A DNA stretch of 64,000 nucleotides from Streptomyces sp. NBC_00572 (lineage in GTDB: Bacteria; Actinomycetota; Actinomycetes; Streptomycetales; Streptomycetaceae), in the NCBI RefSeq assembly GCF_026341815.1, contig NZ_JAPENX010000003.1, forward strand, positions 310,001 to 374,000, written 5' to 3'. The position numbers and the translations under genes are program-made. The notes beneath the pieces are model-generated. The model searched no databases, was not told the origin of the DNA, and was given only the letters and a program-made list of their open reading frames with translations. This document shows positions 52,469 through 59,982 of this stretch, piece after piece. The number at the start of each line of letters is the position of its first letter. The stretch's first letter is position 1.

Positions 52469-53149
52469 TCAGCAGCTCTTGTCGCCGTGGGCGATGCCGA
52501 TGGCGAGGTCCGGCAGGGTGATGGCGCCGGAGATCGTGGCGCCGTTGGCGTCGGCGTTGAGGTTCTTGATGTCGGTACGGCCACCGGTGGCGTCCAGACC
52601 GAACTGGCCCGGGGTGCCGTCGGAGATGCCGGTGCCCTTGATCCCGGCGCCGTCGGCGGCGGCGCCGATGACGTTCGGGGTGGTGTCGCTCGCGTTGAGG
52701 GTGGCCGTGGCGGCCTTGAGCGATTGGGCGTCCAGGACCAGCTTGTTGGCCTGGAGTCCGGCACCGGCGACGAGTTGGTCGCTGGTGAGCGGGGTCGCCG
52801 CGGCGGGCGAGGAGATGTTGAGCGACCAGGTGCCGAGGCTGCCGATCACCGGGAGGTCGACGGACTGGACGGCGTGGACGCAGATGCCGTCGAGGCCGGC
52901 CTTGGCGATGCCGACCTCGGCGGCGCCCTTGGCCCCGCCGGCGTCGATGGTGTGCATGACCGCGCCGATGCCCTGCGGCGCCGCCACGGTCTTCGAGCTG
53001 AGGGTGAAGGGGACGCTGGTGAGCGAGAGGTTCGCGGCGAGCGCGCCCTGCACCATGGCCGTGGCCATGGCGGTGACGGCCGCCGTGGCGGGCACGGCGA
53101 GGAACGCCGATCTGCGCCAGCGGGTGACGCCTCTGGTCTCGTGCTGCAT
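52469..53149 (-). CDS. DUF6230 family protein, first copy
   Basis: 226 residues, ATG at 53149. The anchor SAFLAVPATAAVTAMATAMV is followed by QGALAANLSLTSVPFTLSSK, the strongest family signature in this cluster. A single Cys in AGLDGICVHAVQS and another at the last position (HGDKSC) may pair. It is nearest to the divergent TetR gene. Between them lies a GACACTC inverted repeat. A terminator hairpin follows its stop. Confidence 0.88.
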   Translation of the reverse strand: MQHETRGVTRWRRSAFLAVPATAAVTAMATAMVQGALAANLSLTSVPFTLSSKTVAAPQGIGAVMHTIDAGGAKGAAEVGIAKAGLDGICVHAVQSVDLPVIGSLGTWSLNISSPAAATPLTSDQLVAGAGLQANKLVLDAQSLKAATATLNASDTTPNVIGAAADGAGIKGTGISDGTPGQFGLDATGGRTDIKNLNADANGATISGAITLPDLAIGIAHGDKSC

Positions 53150-53269
53150 GTGATCTCCAACCGTCGTCCCGCACGAGCCGCGCGGGTTGGGGATGTGTAC
53201 ACAGCCGTGCGTCCCGCGGCCGGATGGTCGGAGACGTATGACACTTTGCGGCTGCCTGTTTGAGAATTG

Positions 53270-53306
53270 GACACTCTTTGATGGAGTGTCAACACCTCGG
53301 ACACTC
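53270..53306. promoter_or_regulatory. GACACTC inverted repeat plus extra half-site upstream of TetR and DUF6230 genes
   Basis: GACACTC (53270-53276) and GAGTGTC (53284-53290) are inverted arms seven bases apart; extended they read TTGGACACTC...GAGTGTCAA. A third GACACTC lies at 53300-53306. The site is in the 191-bp divergent gap, 34 bp before the TetR ATG. A probable operator for the adjacent TetR protein. Confidence 0.75.
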
Positions 53307-53340
53307 CTGGGAAGAATTCCCGCTGGACTAGGCTTGGCCG

Positions 53341-53958
53341 ATGCCACGGTTCAGGGAGACGGTCCGGACACTGCTGCGCGAGCGCCTGCTGGACGCCGCG
53401 TACGAGGCGGTCGCAGACCGCGGCTTCGACAAGCTGCGCATGGCGCACCTGGCGGGCGCGGTCGGTGTCAGCCGCCAGACGCTGTACTCGGAGTTCCCTT
53501 CCAAGGAGGCGGTCGGCGAGGCCCTCTTCCAGCGCGAGCTGGAGCGCTGTCTCGTCGGCATCCAGGCGGGCCTGGACGCGCACCGGGACGATCTGCGCGC
53601 CGCCGTCGAGGCCGCCGTCGGCTTCACGCTCACGCTGGCCGGCCGGAACCCGCTGATCAAGGCCATGCTGACGAGCACCGGCGAGGACGGACTCCTCTCC
53701 TATCTCACGACCCGCTCGGCGGCGGCCTTCGACCTGGCGACGGCGATGGCCGACGCGTACGTCACGGAGGCCTGGCCGGGGATCGACCCGGTGGCGCGCG
53801 AACTCGCCGTCGACGCGGCCGTCCGGCTCACGGCCAGCCACATCGTCCAGTCCACCTCCTCGCCGGAGGAATCGGCCCGGCGGATCGCGGACACCGTGGT
53901 CCGGGTCGCACTGAGCACGGGCGACGAGAAGATGCCGCCGGGCCCCGGTACGACCTAA
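53341..53958 (+). CDS. TetR family transcriptional regulator
   Basis: 205 residues. HTH: LLDAAYEAVADRGFDKLRMA, HLAGAVGVSRQTLYSEFPSKEAV at residues 18-60. A long ligand-binding domain follows. It is divergent from the DUF6230/DUF6114 block, across the GACACTC palindrome, and TetR genes regularly accompany these blocks in Streptomyces. The stop overlaps by four bases the convergent S26 peptidase gene. Confidence 0.93.
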   Translation: MPRFRETVRTLLRERLLDAAYEAVADRGFDKLRMAHLAGAVGVSRQTLYSEFPSKEAVGEALFQRELERCLVGIQAGLDAHRDDLRAAVEAAVGFTLTLAGRNPLIKAMLTSTGEDGLLSYLTTRSAAAFDLATAMADAYVTEAWPGIDPVARELAVDAAVRLTASHIVQSTSSPEESARRIADTVVRVALSTGDEKMPPGPGTT

Positions 53959-54566
53959 GGGCTCGGCCCCGGGGGGTGGTCCTCCAGAACGGGCCGGTTG
54001 CCGAGGTCCCGTGACGCGGAGACCGGGAAGGCCCGCATGCCGACCCGGCCCTCGATCCGCGCGATCTCGCCCCAGCCGTACGCCCGCGAGTCGTCCGACA
54101 GGTCGGGGTTGTCGCCCAGATAGAAGAACGAGCCCTCGGGCACGGTCCGCAGCTCGGACCGCGCCGACCGGGTCCCGTCCGGACCGCAGCACGCGCCCGT
54201 ACGGGAGGCCTGCGCCGTCCACTGGGGCGCCACCACCCGCCGGACCGGGCCGACCCCCTTTTCCTGCAACAGGACCTGGAAGGGCTCCTCGGGCGTGGAG
54301 ACGATGCCGACCCGGTCACCGGCCAGGCCGATCACCCGCTTGACCAGCAGGGCGTCCTTCCCGGCGACCCGAAGCAGCACCACGTCGAACCGGCGCGCCT
54401 CCCCCGCGGAACCCGGCGCGACGAGTATCCGGTCCCCCTCATGAAGCGTCGGAGCCATGCTCGTCCCCTCGACGCGTACGCCGAGGGCCGTCACGGCCAC
54501 CGCCACGACGAGGCAGAGCACGACCCCGGTCCCGAGAACGGCACCGGCCGCCCGGCGCACGTTCAC
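53955..54566 (-). CDS. S26 family type I signal peptidase
   Basis: 203 residues from a GTG at 54566; an open frame extends further upstream but is low-complexity. One N-terminal membrane helix (VLGTGVVLCLVVAVAVTALG), then S36 in EGTSMAPTLHEGD and K76 in LLVKRVIGLAGDRV form the Ser-Lys dyad, and SFFYLGDNPDLSDDSRAYGW is the Box E region. The enzyme cleaves signal peptides at the outer membrane face. An insertion with CC (TGACCGPDGTR) lies before Box E, as is usual in Streptomyces Sip-like proteins. It may serve the secreted proteins of the neighbouring cluster. Confidence 0.93.
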   Translation of the reverse strand: MNVRRAAGAVLGTGVVLCLVVAVAVTALGVRVEGTSMAPTLHEGDRILVAPGSAGEARRFDVVLLRVAGKDALLVKRVIGLAGDRVGIVSTPEEPFQVLLQEKGVGPVRRVVAPQWTAQASRTGACCGPDGTRSARSELRTVPEGSFFYLGDNPDLSDDSRAYGWGEIARIEGRVGMRAFPVSASRDLGNRPVLEDHPPGPSP

Positions 54567-54687
54567 CGGACCCGATCCCGGGCCCGGACGCGGATGAGGT
54601 CCGGGGGCCACAGCGCGCCGGACCGGTCGATTTCGGTCATGGCGGGACGGTAGGACGGGCGACGGACGGCGGCTGTGACCGTACCGC

Positions 54688-55839
54688 TCAGGGTTGTTGA
54701 CCGGGATCGCCCGACGCCGACGGCGGTGCACCCCGGTGGCCACGGGCCCGGGCCCTGGCCCGGTAGGTCCGGGGCGTCTCACCCGTCCAGCGCCGGAACG
54801 CCCGGTGGAACGCGCTGGGTTCGGAGAACCCGAGCCGGCGCGAGAGCCGCTCGATGGAGATCCGGCCGCCGGCCAGCTCGGCGATGGCGTGGTCGCGCCG
54901 CACCTGGTCGCGCAGGCGTTGATACGTGGTCCCCTCGGCGGCCAGTTGACGGCGCAGGGTCTGCGGGCTGACGGACAGCCGGTCGGCGAGCTCCTCGGGT
55001 GTCGGCACCGGCCCGGTGGGCAGGGCCCGCCCCAGGAGATGCCGTACGCGGCCGGTCACCGTACTGCCGTAGTCGGCGCAGACGAGCACGTCGACGGGGG
55101 CGCGGCGGAGGAAGACCTGGAGCGCGGCGGCGTCCCGCAGGACCGGTTCGTCGAGGTCCGCCCGGTCGAAGACGGCCGATGTCCGAGCGGCGCCGAAGAC
55201 GCAGGGCGCCCCGAACAGGAGGGCGTACTCGCGCGCGTGCCGGGGCTCGGGGTGGACGAACTCGACCCGGCGCAGGCCGATCCGGCGCCGGACGAGCCAG
55301 CCCGCGAAGCGGTGGGCGACGAGGACGGTGGACTCGGCGCCGAAATGGAGGGGGTCGTCGTAGCCGGAGACGTCGAACTCCAACCGGGCCTCGTCGACAC
55401 CATCGGCGCAGGTGACACCGTCGACCCGGGTGACGCCGGTGCCCTCCGCCCCCGTCCCGCCCCTCCCCGGTTCCACGAGGCGGAAGCGCGGTCCGCCAGG
55501 GAAGAGGGAGTAGAAGGTCCCGGCCCGCCGGAGCGCCTCGCGCAGGTCACGGCTGCCGTGGACCACGACATGGGCCATCATCGCGAAGGTCCCGACCTTG
55601 CTGGGCGCGCCGCCCAATCCGATGAGTTCGTCGTCGAGGGTGGCCCACAGCATTCTGACGAGCTGTCCGAACTGCTCCGCCGGGACCCGGGCCGGCGCCC
55701 GGTCCTCGGTCCGGGGTTCCTCGATCAGCGCCGAGGGCAGTCCGGCTCGGGCGAGCAGCAGCCCGGCGGCGATGCCGCGCCGCTCGGCGGCCAGCAGCAC
55801 GGCCCGTACGTGATGGGCGCTCACCGACCGCGTCAGCAT
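54688..55839 (-). CDS. AraC family regulator (arabinose-binding-domain type, OruR-like)
   Basis: 383 residues from the ATG at 55839, chosen for the GGAGG eight bases upstream; an ATG at 55872 would add 11 residues. An N-terminal Arabinose_bd-type domain (RAVLLAAERRGIAAGLLLARAGLP, VPAEQFGQLVRMLW) fills residues 5-200, and the AraC HTH is at 285-375 (LADRLSVSPQTLRRQLAAEG, LSRRLGFSEPSAFHRAFRRW). The family controls amino-acid or aromatic catabolism genes. Divergent from the Rieske gene. A GACACTC half-site at 55892 equals that in the DUF6230 region. Confidence 0.93.
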   Translation of the reverse strand: MLTRSVSAHHVRAVLLAAERRGIAAGLLLARAGLPSALIEEPRTEDRAPARVPAEQFGQLVRMLWATLDDELIGLGGAPSKVGTFAMMAHVVVHGSRDLREALRRAGTFYSLFPGGPRFRLVEPGRGGTGAEGTGVTRVDGVTCADGVDEARLEFDVSGYDDPLHFGAESTVLVAHRFAGWLVRRRIGLRRVEFVHPEPRHAREYALLFGAPCVFGAARTSAVFDRADLDEPVLRDAAALQVFLRRAPVDVLVCADYGSTVTGRVRHLLGRALPTGPVPTPEELADRLSVSPQTLRRQLAAEGTTYQRLRDQVRRDHAIAELAGGRISIERLSRRLGFSEPSAFHRAFRRWTGETPRTYRARARARGHRGAPPSASGDPGQQP

Positions 55840-55930
55840 GCGCGTCGCCTCCACTCCGGTGGACAGTTCCATCACCAGATGTCCAGGATCAGACACTCTA
55901 CTAAGAACTGTAAGGAGGCGAACGCGCGAT

Positions 55931-55949
55931 CCTGTGAACGGGACACAGG
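55931..55949. promoter_or_regulatory. CCTGTG-N7-CACAGG palindrome upstream of the Rieske gene
   Basis: CCTGTG (55931-55936) and CACAGG (55944-55949) are perfect inverted arms in the divergent gap between the AraC and Rieske genes. A candidate operator; the small size makes chance possible. Confidence 0.4.
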
Positions 55950-56002
55950 TCACAGCCGTACCGTCGGGCGCACGGAGTTGACCGAGGAAAGAGGGGCAGC
56001 AC

Positions 56003-56404
56003 ATGAGCGGAGTGGCACGCCGGACGGTCGTCGCGGCGGCGGGCGGCGCGGGTCTGGCAGCGGCACTCACCGCATGCGGGGGCGGCGGCACGAACGACAA
56101 GGACTCGGCGGCGGAGGGCGAGACGCTCGCACGCACCGCGGACATCCCGGTGGGCGGCGGGAAGATCCTCGCCGACAAGGGCCTGGTGATCACCCAGCCC
56201 AAGGCCGGCGAGTTCAAGGCCTTCTCCTCGAAGTGCACTCACGCGGGCTGCGCCGTGAGCAGCATCAAGGACGGGGTCATCGTCTGCCCGTGCCACCAGA
56301 GCCACTTCGACGTGTCGGACGGCAGCGTGAAGTCCGGCCCGGCCGGCTCCCCCCTGCCGCCGGAGCCGATCCAGGTGGTGGGCGACGCGATCAGCCTCGG
56401 CTGA
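56003..56404 (+). CDS. Rieske (2Fe-2S) domain lipoprotein
   Basis: 133 residues, ATG at 56003. A twin-arginine-like start (MSGVARRTVVAAAGGAG) ends in the lipobox LTAC25, so it is probably a Tat-exported lipoprotein. The Rieske cluster ligands are C78-T-H80 and C95-P-C97-H98, with C83 and C97 placed for the disulfide. GSVKSGPAGSPLPP is the Pro loop. Such small proteins act as periplasmic electron carriers or oxidase subunits. It stands alone between AraC and the isochorismatase-fold gene. Confidence 0.93.
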   Translation: MSGVARRTVVAAAGGAGLAAALTACGGGGTNDKDSAAEGETLARTADIPVGGGKILADKGLVITQPKAGEFKAFSSKCTHAGCAVSSIKDGVIVCPCHQSHFDVSDGSVKSGPAGSPLPPEPIQVVGDAISLG

Positions 56405-57076
56405 TCACGCTCCCGCTCCCGCCGGCGCGGACCGCCTGGGGAGCTTCCAGCAGGCGAGCACCTCGTCGGTCGTGGTGATCGTGGCGACGAGCGCGAGGGT
56501 GTGACGGATCATCGCGGGGGTGTAGTCGGCCGGCACCCCCGCGATGGCGTCCCCGGGCACGACCACCGTGTAGCCCAGGTTGACGGCGTCGAAGACGGCG
56601 TTGGGCACGGCCACGTTGGCCGAGACGCCGGTGACGATCAGGGTCCGGCAGCCGAGGTTGCGGAGCAGCGGGTCGACATCGGTCCCGGCGAGCGGCGAGA
56701 GTCCGTGCAGGCGCCGTACGACGAGGTCCTGCTCGGCGACCTGGATCGGTTCGGCGATCCGTACCGCCGCACTCCCGCTGTGCTGCTGTACGGGAAGCCG
56801 GGCGGCGGCTCGGAAGAGCCGGGCGTTGCTGTTGGCGCCGCGCCCGTCGGGCCGCCGTTCGGCCACGGCGTGGATGACCTGGACGTCCGCCTCGTGGGCG
56901 GCGGCCACGAGCCGGGCGACGTTCCTCAGGGCACCCGACGCGCGTGCCACCGCGGCCAGTTCGGGCAGCGCGCTGTCCGGCCCGACAACCCCCTGCTGGC
57001 ATTCCACGGTGAGCAGCACGACCCCACCGTCCGGACGGATCCGCTCGTCGAGCCGTTCTCTCGCACTCCGACCCAT
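56405..57076 (-). CDS. Isochorismatase-fold protein lacking the catalytic triad
   Basis: 223 residues, ATG at 57076. The fold is recognisable (VVLLTVECQQGVVGPDSALP, VIHAVAERRPDGRG, CRTLIVTGVSANVAVPNAVF, DAVNLGYTVVVPGDAIAG). The catalytic Asp is E25 (TVECQQG), the Lys position reads VVRRLHG, and the nucleophilic Cys is Ala (NVAVPN where NVCV is normal). None of the three active-site residues is present, so it is unlikely to act as a cysteine hydrolase. Stop and start abut the Rieske and PPOX genes. A binding or scaffolding role is possible. Confidence 0.88.
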   Translation of the reverse strand: MGRSARERLDERIRPDGGVVLLTVECQQGVVGPDSALPELAAVARASGALRNVARLVAAAHEADVQVIHAVAERRPDGRGANSNARLFRAAARLPVQQHSGSAAVRIAEPIQVAEQDLVVRRLHGLSPLAGTDVDPLLRNLGCRTLIVTGVSANVAVPNAVFDAVNLGYTVVVPGDAIAGVPADYTPAMIRHTLALVATITTTDEVLACWKLPRRSAPAGAGA

Positions 57077-57115
57077 GGTCTCTCCCCTTGCGTGCGCGCG
57101 ACTGGCCCCCCATGC

Positions 57116-57136
57116 TTTCTGACGTCTCATCAGAAA
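57116..57136. promoter_or_regulatory. TTTCTGA-N7-TCAGAAA palindrome
   Basis: Perfect 7-bp inverted arms at 57116-57122 and 57130-57136 in the 78-bp divergent gap between the isochorismatase-fold and PNPOx-type genes. AT-rich against its surroundings, 18 bp before the PNPOx ATG. It is a candidate operator for an unidentified regulator. Confidence 0.6.
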
Positions 57137-57154
57137 TCCAGAAGGGTGCGGACG

Positions 57155-57622
57155 ATGACCGTCGCGCAGCGCCGCGGACGCCGGATCATGATGACCCCGG
57201 CCGAGCTCGACTCCTACCTCGCCGAACAGCGCACCTGCCGCGTCGCGACCGTCTCCGCCGACGGCCGCCCGCATGTGAGCGCGCTCTGGTTCGCCTGGGA
57301 CGGATCCTCGCTCTGGCTGTACTCGCTGACGCGCAGCCGCCGTTGGGCGGAGCTGCGTGCCGACCCGAGGATCTCGGTGGTGGTGGACGACGGCGTGGAG
57401 TACGGCGAACTGCGCGGGGTGGAGCTGTCGGGCTCGGTCACCTTCGTCGGCGAGGCACCTCGTACCGGCGAACCGCACCCCGAACTCGACGTGCCCGAGC
57501 AGCTCTTCGCCGCCAAGAACTTCGGCCTGGACGCCATGCCGCACGACGGCCGCCACGCCTGGATGCGCCTGACGCCGGACGCGATCGCGTCCTGGGACTT
57601 CAGCAAGCTCGCCGGACTCTGA
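57155..57622 (+). CDS. Pyridoxamine 5'-phosphate oxidase family (FMN/F420-type split barrel)
   Basis: 155 residues, ATG at 57155. MTPAELDSYLAEQRTCRVAT, VSADGRPHVSALWFAWDGSS, LWLYSLTRSRRWAELRADP and VELSGSVTFVGEAP form the split-barrel sequence of TIGR03618/F420-dependent reductase-like proteins. Actinobacterial members bind FMN, F420 or haem. Substrate unknown. It is divergent from the isochorismatase-fold gene through a TTTCTGA palindrome. Confidence 0.88.
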   Translation: MTVAQRRGRRIMMTPAELDSYLAEQRTCRVATVSADGRPHVSALWFAWDGSSLWLYSLTRSRRWAELRADPRISVVVDDGVEYGELRGVELSGSVTFVGEAPRTGEPHPELDVPEQLFAAKNFGLDAMPHDGRHAWMRLTPDAIASWDFSKLAGL

Positions 57623-57707
57623 CGGAGGGCGGAGGGCGGAGGGCAGAGAACGGAAGACGGAAGGCACGAGGCTGGAGGCTGGAGGCGGGGCACCGGGGAG
57701 CCGCCCG

Positions 57708-57811
57708 AGCGAAATGGGTCAGCTCCCCAGCGAAACGGATCAGCCTCCGAGCGAACCGGTCGACTCCCGAGCGAACCGGGTCAGCTCCCGAGCGAACCGG
57801 CCGCCGCCCGC
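57708..57811. repeat. Five tandem ~21-bp repeats overlapping the LysR stop codon
   Basis: Units starting AGCGAAnCGG at 57708, 57729, 57750, 57770 and 57791 (spacing 21, 21, 20, 21) share AGCGAACCGGGTCAGCTCCC. The unit at 57791 lies inside the LysR gene and 57781-57783 is its stop, so the gene end has been multiplied downstream. The stretch before it (57623-57706) contains GGAGGGC and GGAGGCT runs. Confidence 0.85.
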
Positions 57812-58683
57812 AGTGCGCCGACGACCGCCCGCACGGAAGGCCGGCGACCCGCGTCGACGCGCCAGGTGGCATAGATATGGCGCCGCACCTGCTGCCGTAC
57901 GGGCACGAAGACGACGCCCTCCGGCACGGGCCGGCCGAGCCTGGGCGTGACGCACACCCCGAGTCCCGCCGCGACGAGCGCCAGCTGCGTGTGGTGCTCC
58001 CCCGCCAGGTGCCCGATCCGGGGCTCGATGCCCTGCGAGCGCAGCGTGAACATCAGCCAGTCGTGGCAGAACTCGCCCTCGGGCCAGGACACCCACTCCT
58101 CGTCGGCGAAGTCCACCAGGTCCGCCACCTCACGCCCGGCCAGCGGGTGCCCGGCCGGCAGGGCCACGTCGGCGGTGTCGTCGAGGAGATGGGCGCGCTC
58201 GAGGCCGCCGGGCACCGGCGCCCGCTTGTTGCTCCACTCCAGGACGAGCGCGAGGTCCGCGTCGCCGCGCAGCACGGCGCGCACCCCGCGCTCGGGCTCC
58301 AGTTCCGTCGTGCGGACCCGGAGGTCGGGGTGCCCCTCCCGCAGGGCGGCGAGCGCGGCCGGGAAGAGCCCGCGGGCCGCCGTCGGGAAGCCCGCCACCC
58401 GCACCTCGCCCACGACCTGGCCGCGCTGGGCCTCGATGTCGGCCTGGGCCACCTCGACCTGGGAGAGGATCCGGGCGGCGTGCTCGGCGAGCAGCAGGCC
58501 GGCATCGGTGAGCCGCACCCCCCGGCCGTTCTTGGCGAGCAGTTGCTGCCCCACCTCGCGCTCCAGCTTGGACAGCTGCTGGGAGACGGCGGAGGTCGTG
58601 ACGTGCAGTCCGTCGGCCGCGCCACCGACCGAGCCGTGCCGGGCGACGGCGTCGAGGGTGCGCAGGCGCTCCAGGTTCAACAT
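57781..58683 (-). CDS. LysR family transcriptional regulator
   Basis: 300 residues, ATG at 58683. The winged HTH lies at residues 3-62 (LERLRTLDAVARHGSVGGAA, VTTSAVSQQLSKLEREVGQQ) and the periplasmic-binding-type effector domain at 90-290 (VRVAGFPTAARGLFPAALAA). It is divergent from the EamA transporter gene, so control of that exporter is likely. The 73-bp gap contains T-N11-A-like elements but none is compelling. The 3' end joins a minisatellite. Confidence 0.94.
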   Translation of the reverse strand: MLNLERLRTLDAVARHGSVGGAADGLHVTTSAVSQQLSKLEREVGQQLLAKNGRGVRLTDAGLLLAEHAARILSQVEVAQADIEAQRGQVVGEVRVAGFPTAARGLFPAALAALREGHPDLRVRTTELEPERGVRAVLRGDADLALVLEWSNKRAPVPGGLERAHLLDDTADVALPAGHPLAGREVADLVDFADEEWVSWPEGEFCHDWLMFTLRSQGIEPRIGHLAGEHHTQLALVAAGLGVCVTPRLGRPVPEGVVFVPVRQQVRRHIYATWRVDAGRRPSVRAVVGALRAAAGSLGS

Positions 58684-58756
58684 GTAAGCGATACTAAGGG
58701 AAGGGGTCGAGGAAATCTCGCTTGTTCTAAGACATGAGGCCGGTCACCCTGAGTGC

Positions 58757-59830
58757 ATGAGCCCCGCAGCCCCGCCCTCCGCGTCCCCCGCCCCCGGCGT
58801 CGCCTCACGTCTGCTCGACTGGCGCGTCCGGTTCGGCGTACTGGCCCTGATCTGGGGTTTCAGCTTCGTCTTCATCAAGGTGGGCACGGAGGGCTTCGCG
58901 CCGCTCCAGGTCTCCTTCGGGCGGCTTCTGTTCGGTACGGCGGTGCTCGCCGTCGCTCTGGTCGTGAAGCGCGACCGGCTGCCGCGCGGCGCCCGCGTCT
59001 GGGGTCATCTGACGGTCGCCGCCTTCCTCCTCAACGCGCTGCCGTTCTCCCTCTTCGCGTACGCCGAGCTGACCATCCCGTCGACGCTCGCGGGCATCTG
59101 CAACGCGACGACCCCGCTGTGGGGCATGCTGCTCTCCCTCGTGGCGCTCTCCGAGGACCGGCCGACCCGGGTCCGCGCGGCCGGCCTGGGCATCGGGTTC
59201 ATGGGGGTGCTCACCGTCCTCGGCGCGTGGCAGGGGTTCTCGGGGGTCGACGTCACGGGCACGGCGCTGGCCCTGCTGGCCTCCTTCAGCTACGCCGTCG
59301 GCTGGATCTACGTCCGCAGGACACTCAGCGGCACCGGCGTCTCGAACCTCTCGCTGGCCGGCTCGCAGGTCGGCGTCGCGACCCTGCAACTGGCCATCGT
59401 CACCCCGCTGTTCACCTCACTCCCGGAGTCGGTGGAAGTACTCCCCCTGCTCGCCGTGATCGCACTCGGCGCGCTCGGCACGGGGTACGCGATGCTGCTC
59501 CAGTACGGGGTGGTCGCCGAGGTCGGCCCGACGACGGCCTCCATGGTCACGTACTTCATCCCGGTCATCGCGACGGCGGCGGGAGTGGCCCTCCTGAACG
59601 AACAACTGACGTGGAACACCCCGGTAGGCGCGATCGTGGTCCTGGCAGGCGCAGCCCTCACCCAGACCCGCACGTCCCGCCGCACGCCACCCCCGGCCCC
59701 CGTTGTGAGCGTTCCTTCCGCAGGGGCGGAAGGAAGGGGCGCAGCGGACGGCGCCACCCCTGTGGTGCCCACCCGTTCCGCAGAGGCGGAACGGGTGGGC
59801 ACAACGGACGGCGCCCCCAGCCGGGCCTAG
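58757..59830 (+). CDS. EamA (DMT-type) transporter with repeat-derived tail
   Basis: 357 residues. Ten membrane helices in two EamA repeats fill residues 25-305 (LIWGFSFVFIKVGTEGFAPL, FLLNALPFSLFAYAELTIPS, ATTPLWGMLLSLVALSE in the first; SNLSLAGSQVGVATLQLAIV and VTYFIPVIATAAGVALLNEQ in the second). The last 50 residues (SRRTPPPAPVVS to the end) are low-complexity and encoded by two palindromic repeats, a likely 3' extension of the ancestral frame. It is divergent from LysR; exporters of this type move metabolites or amino acids. Confidence 0.92.
   Translation: MSPAAPPSASPAPGVASRLLDWRVRFGVLALIWGFSFVFIKVGTEGFAPLQVSFGRLLFGTAVLAVALVVKRDRLPRGARVWGHLTVAAFLLNALPFSLFAYAELTIPSTLAGICNATTPLWGMLLSLVALSEDRPTRVRAAGLGIGFMGVLTVLGAWQGFSGVDVTGTALALLASFSYAVGWIYVRRTLSGTGVSNLSLAGSQVGVATLQLAIVTPLFTSLPESVEVLPLLAVIALGALGTGYAMLLQYGVVAEVGPTTASMVTYFIPVIATAAGVALLNEQLTWNTPVGAIVVLAGAALTQTRTSRRTPPPAPVVSVPSAGAEGRGAADGATPVVPTRSAEAERVGTTDGAPSRA
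59712..59802. repeat. Two related palindromic elements inside the 3' end of the EamA gene
   Basis: TTCCTTCCGC/GCGGAAGGAA (59712-59721, 59726-59735, loop AGGG) and GTGCCCACCCGTTCCGC/GCGGAACGGGTGGGCAC (59765-59781, 59786-59802, loop AGAG) are perfect stems of 10 and 17 bp. Both are followed by GCGGACGGCG or CAACGGACGGCG and both have TTCCGC/GCGGAA at the tip. The second is a widespread type of Streptomyces intergenic palindrome. Here both are translated. Confidence 0.85.
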
Positions 59831-59840
59831 GGGGTGTCGC

Positions 59841-59890
59841 GCCTGGACCCGCACCCAGGCGCACGCCGCGCTATGGGTGCGGGTCCAGGC
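59841..59890. terminator. 17-bp hairpin between convergent EamA and MocR genes
   Basis: GCCTGGACCCGCACCCA (59841-59857) and TGGGTGCGGGTCCAGGC (59874-59890) pair perfectly with a 16-base loop. Position between two convergent genes fits a bidirectional terminator. AGGCACCGCACAA follows twice (about 59903 and 59967). Confidence 0.8.
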
Positions 59891-59982
59891 ACAGGGAGCG
59901 GAGGCACCGCACAAGGCGCTGCCCCGTGCGCCAACCCTTGCCCGCACGGACCGGCGCGCCAGGCACCGCACAACCCCCAGGC

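Noticed and set aside
53955..54782. Longer signal peptidase start near 54782
   Set aside because: The added N-terminus is Pro/Arg low-complexity; the GTG at 54566 places a normal membrane helix at the N-terminus.
57708..57811. Possible CRISPR array
   Set aside because: Units are 21 bp head-to-tail with no spacers and no cas genes; it is a minisatellite. The same applies to 62763-62838.
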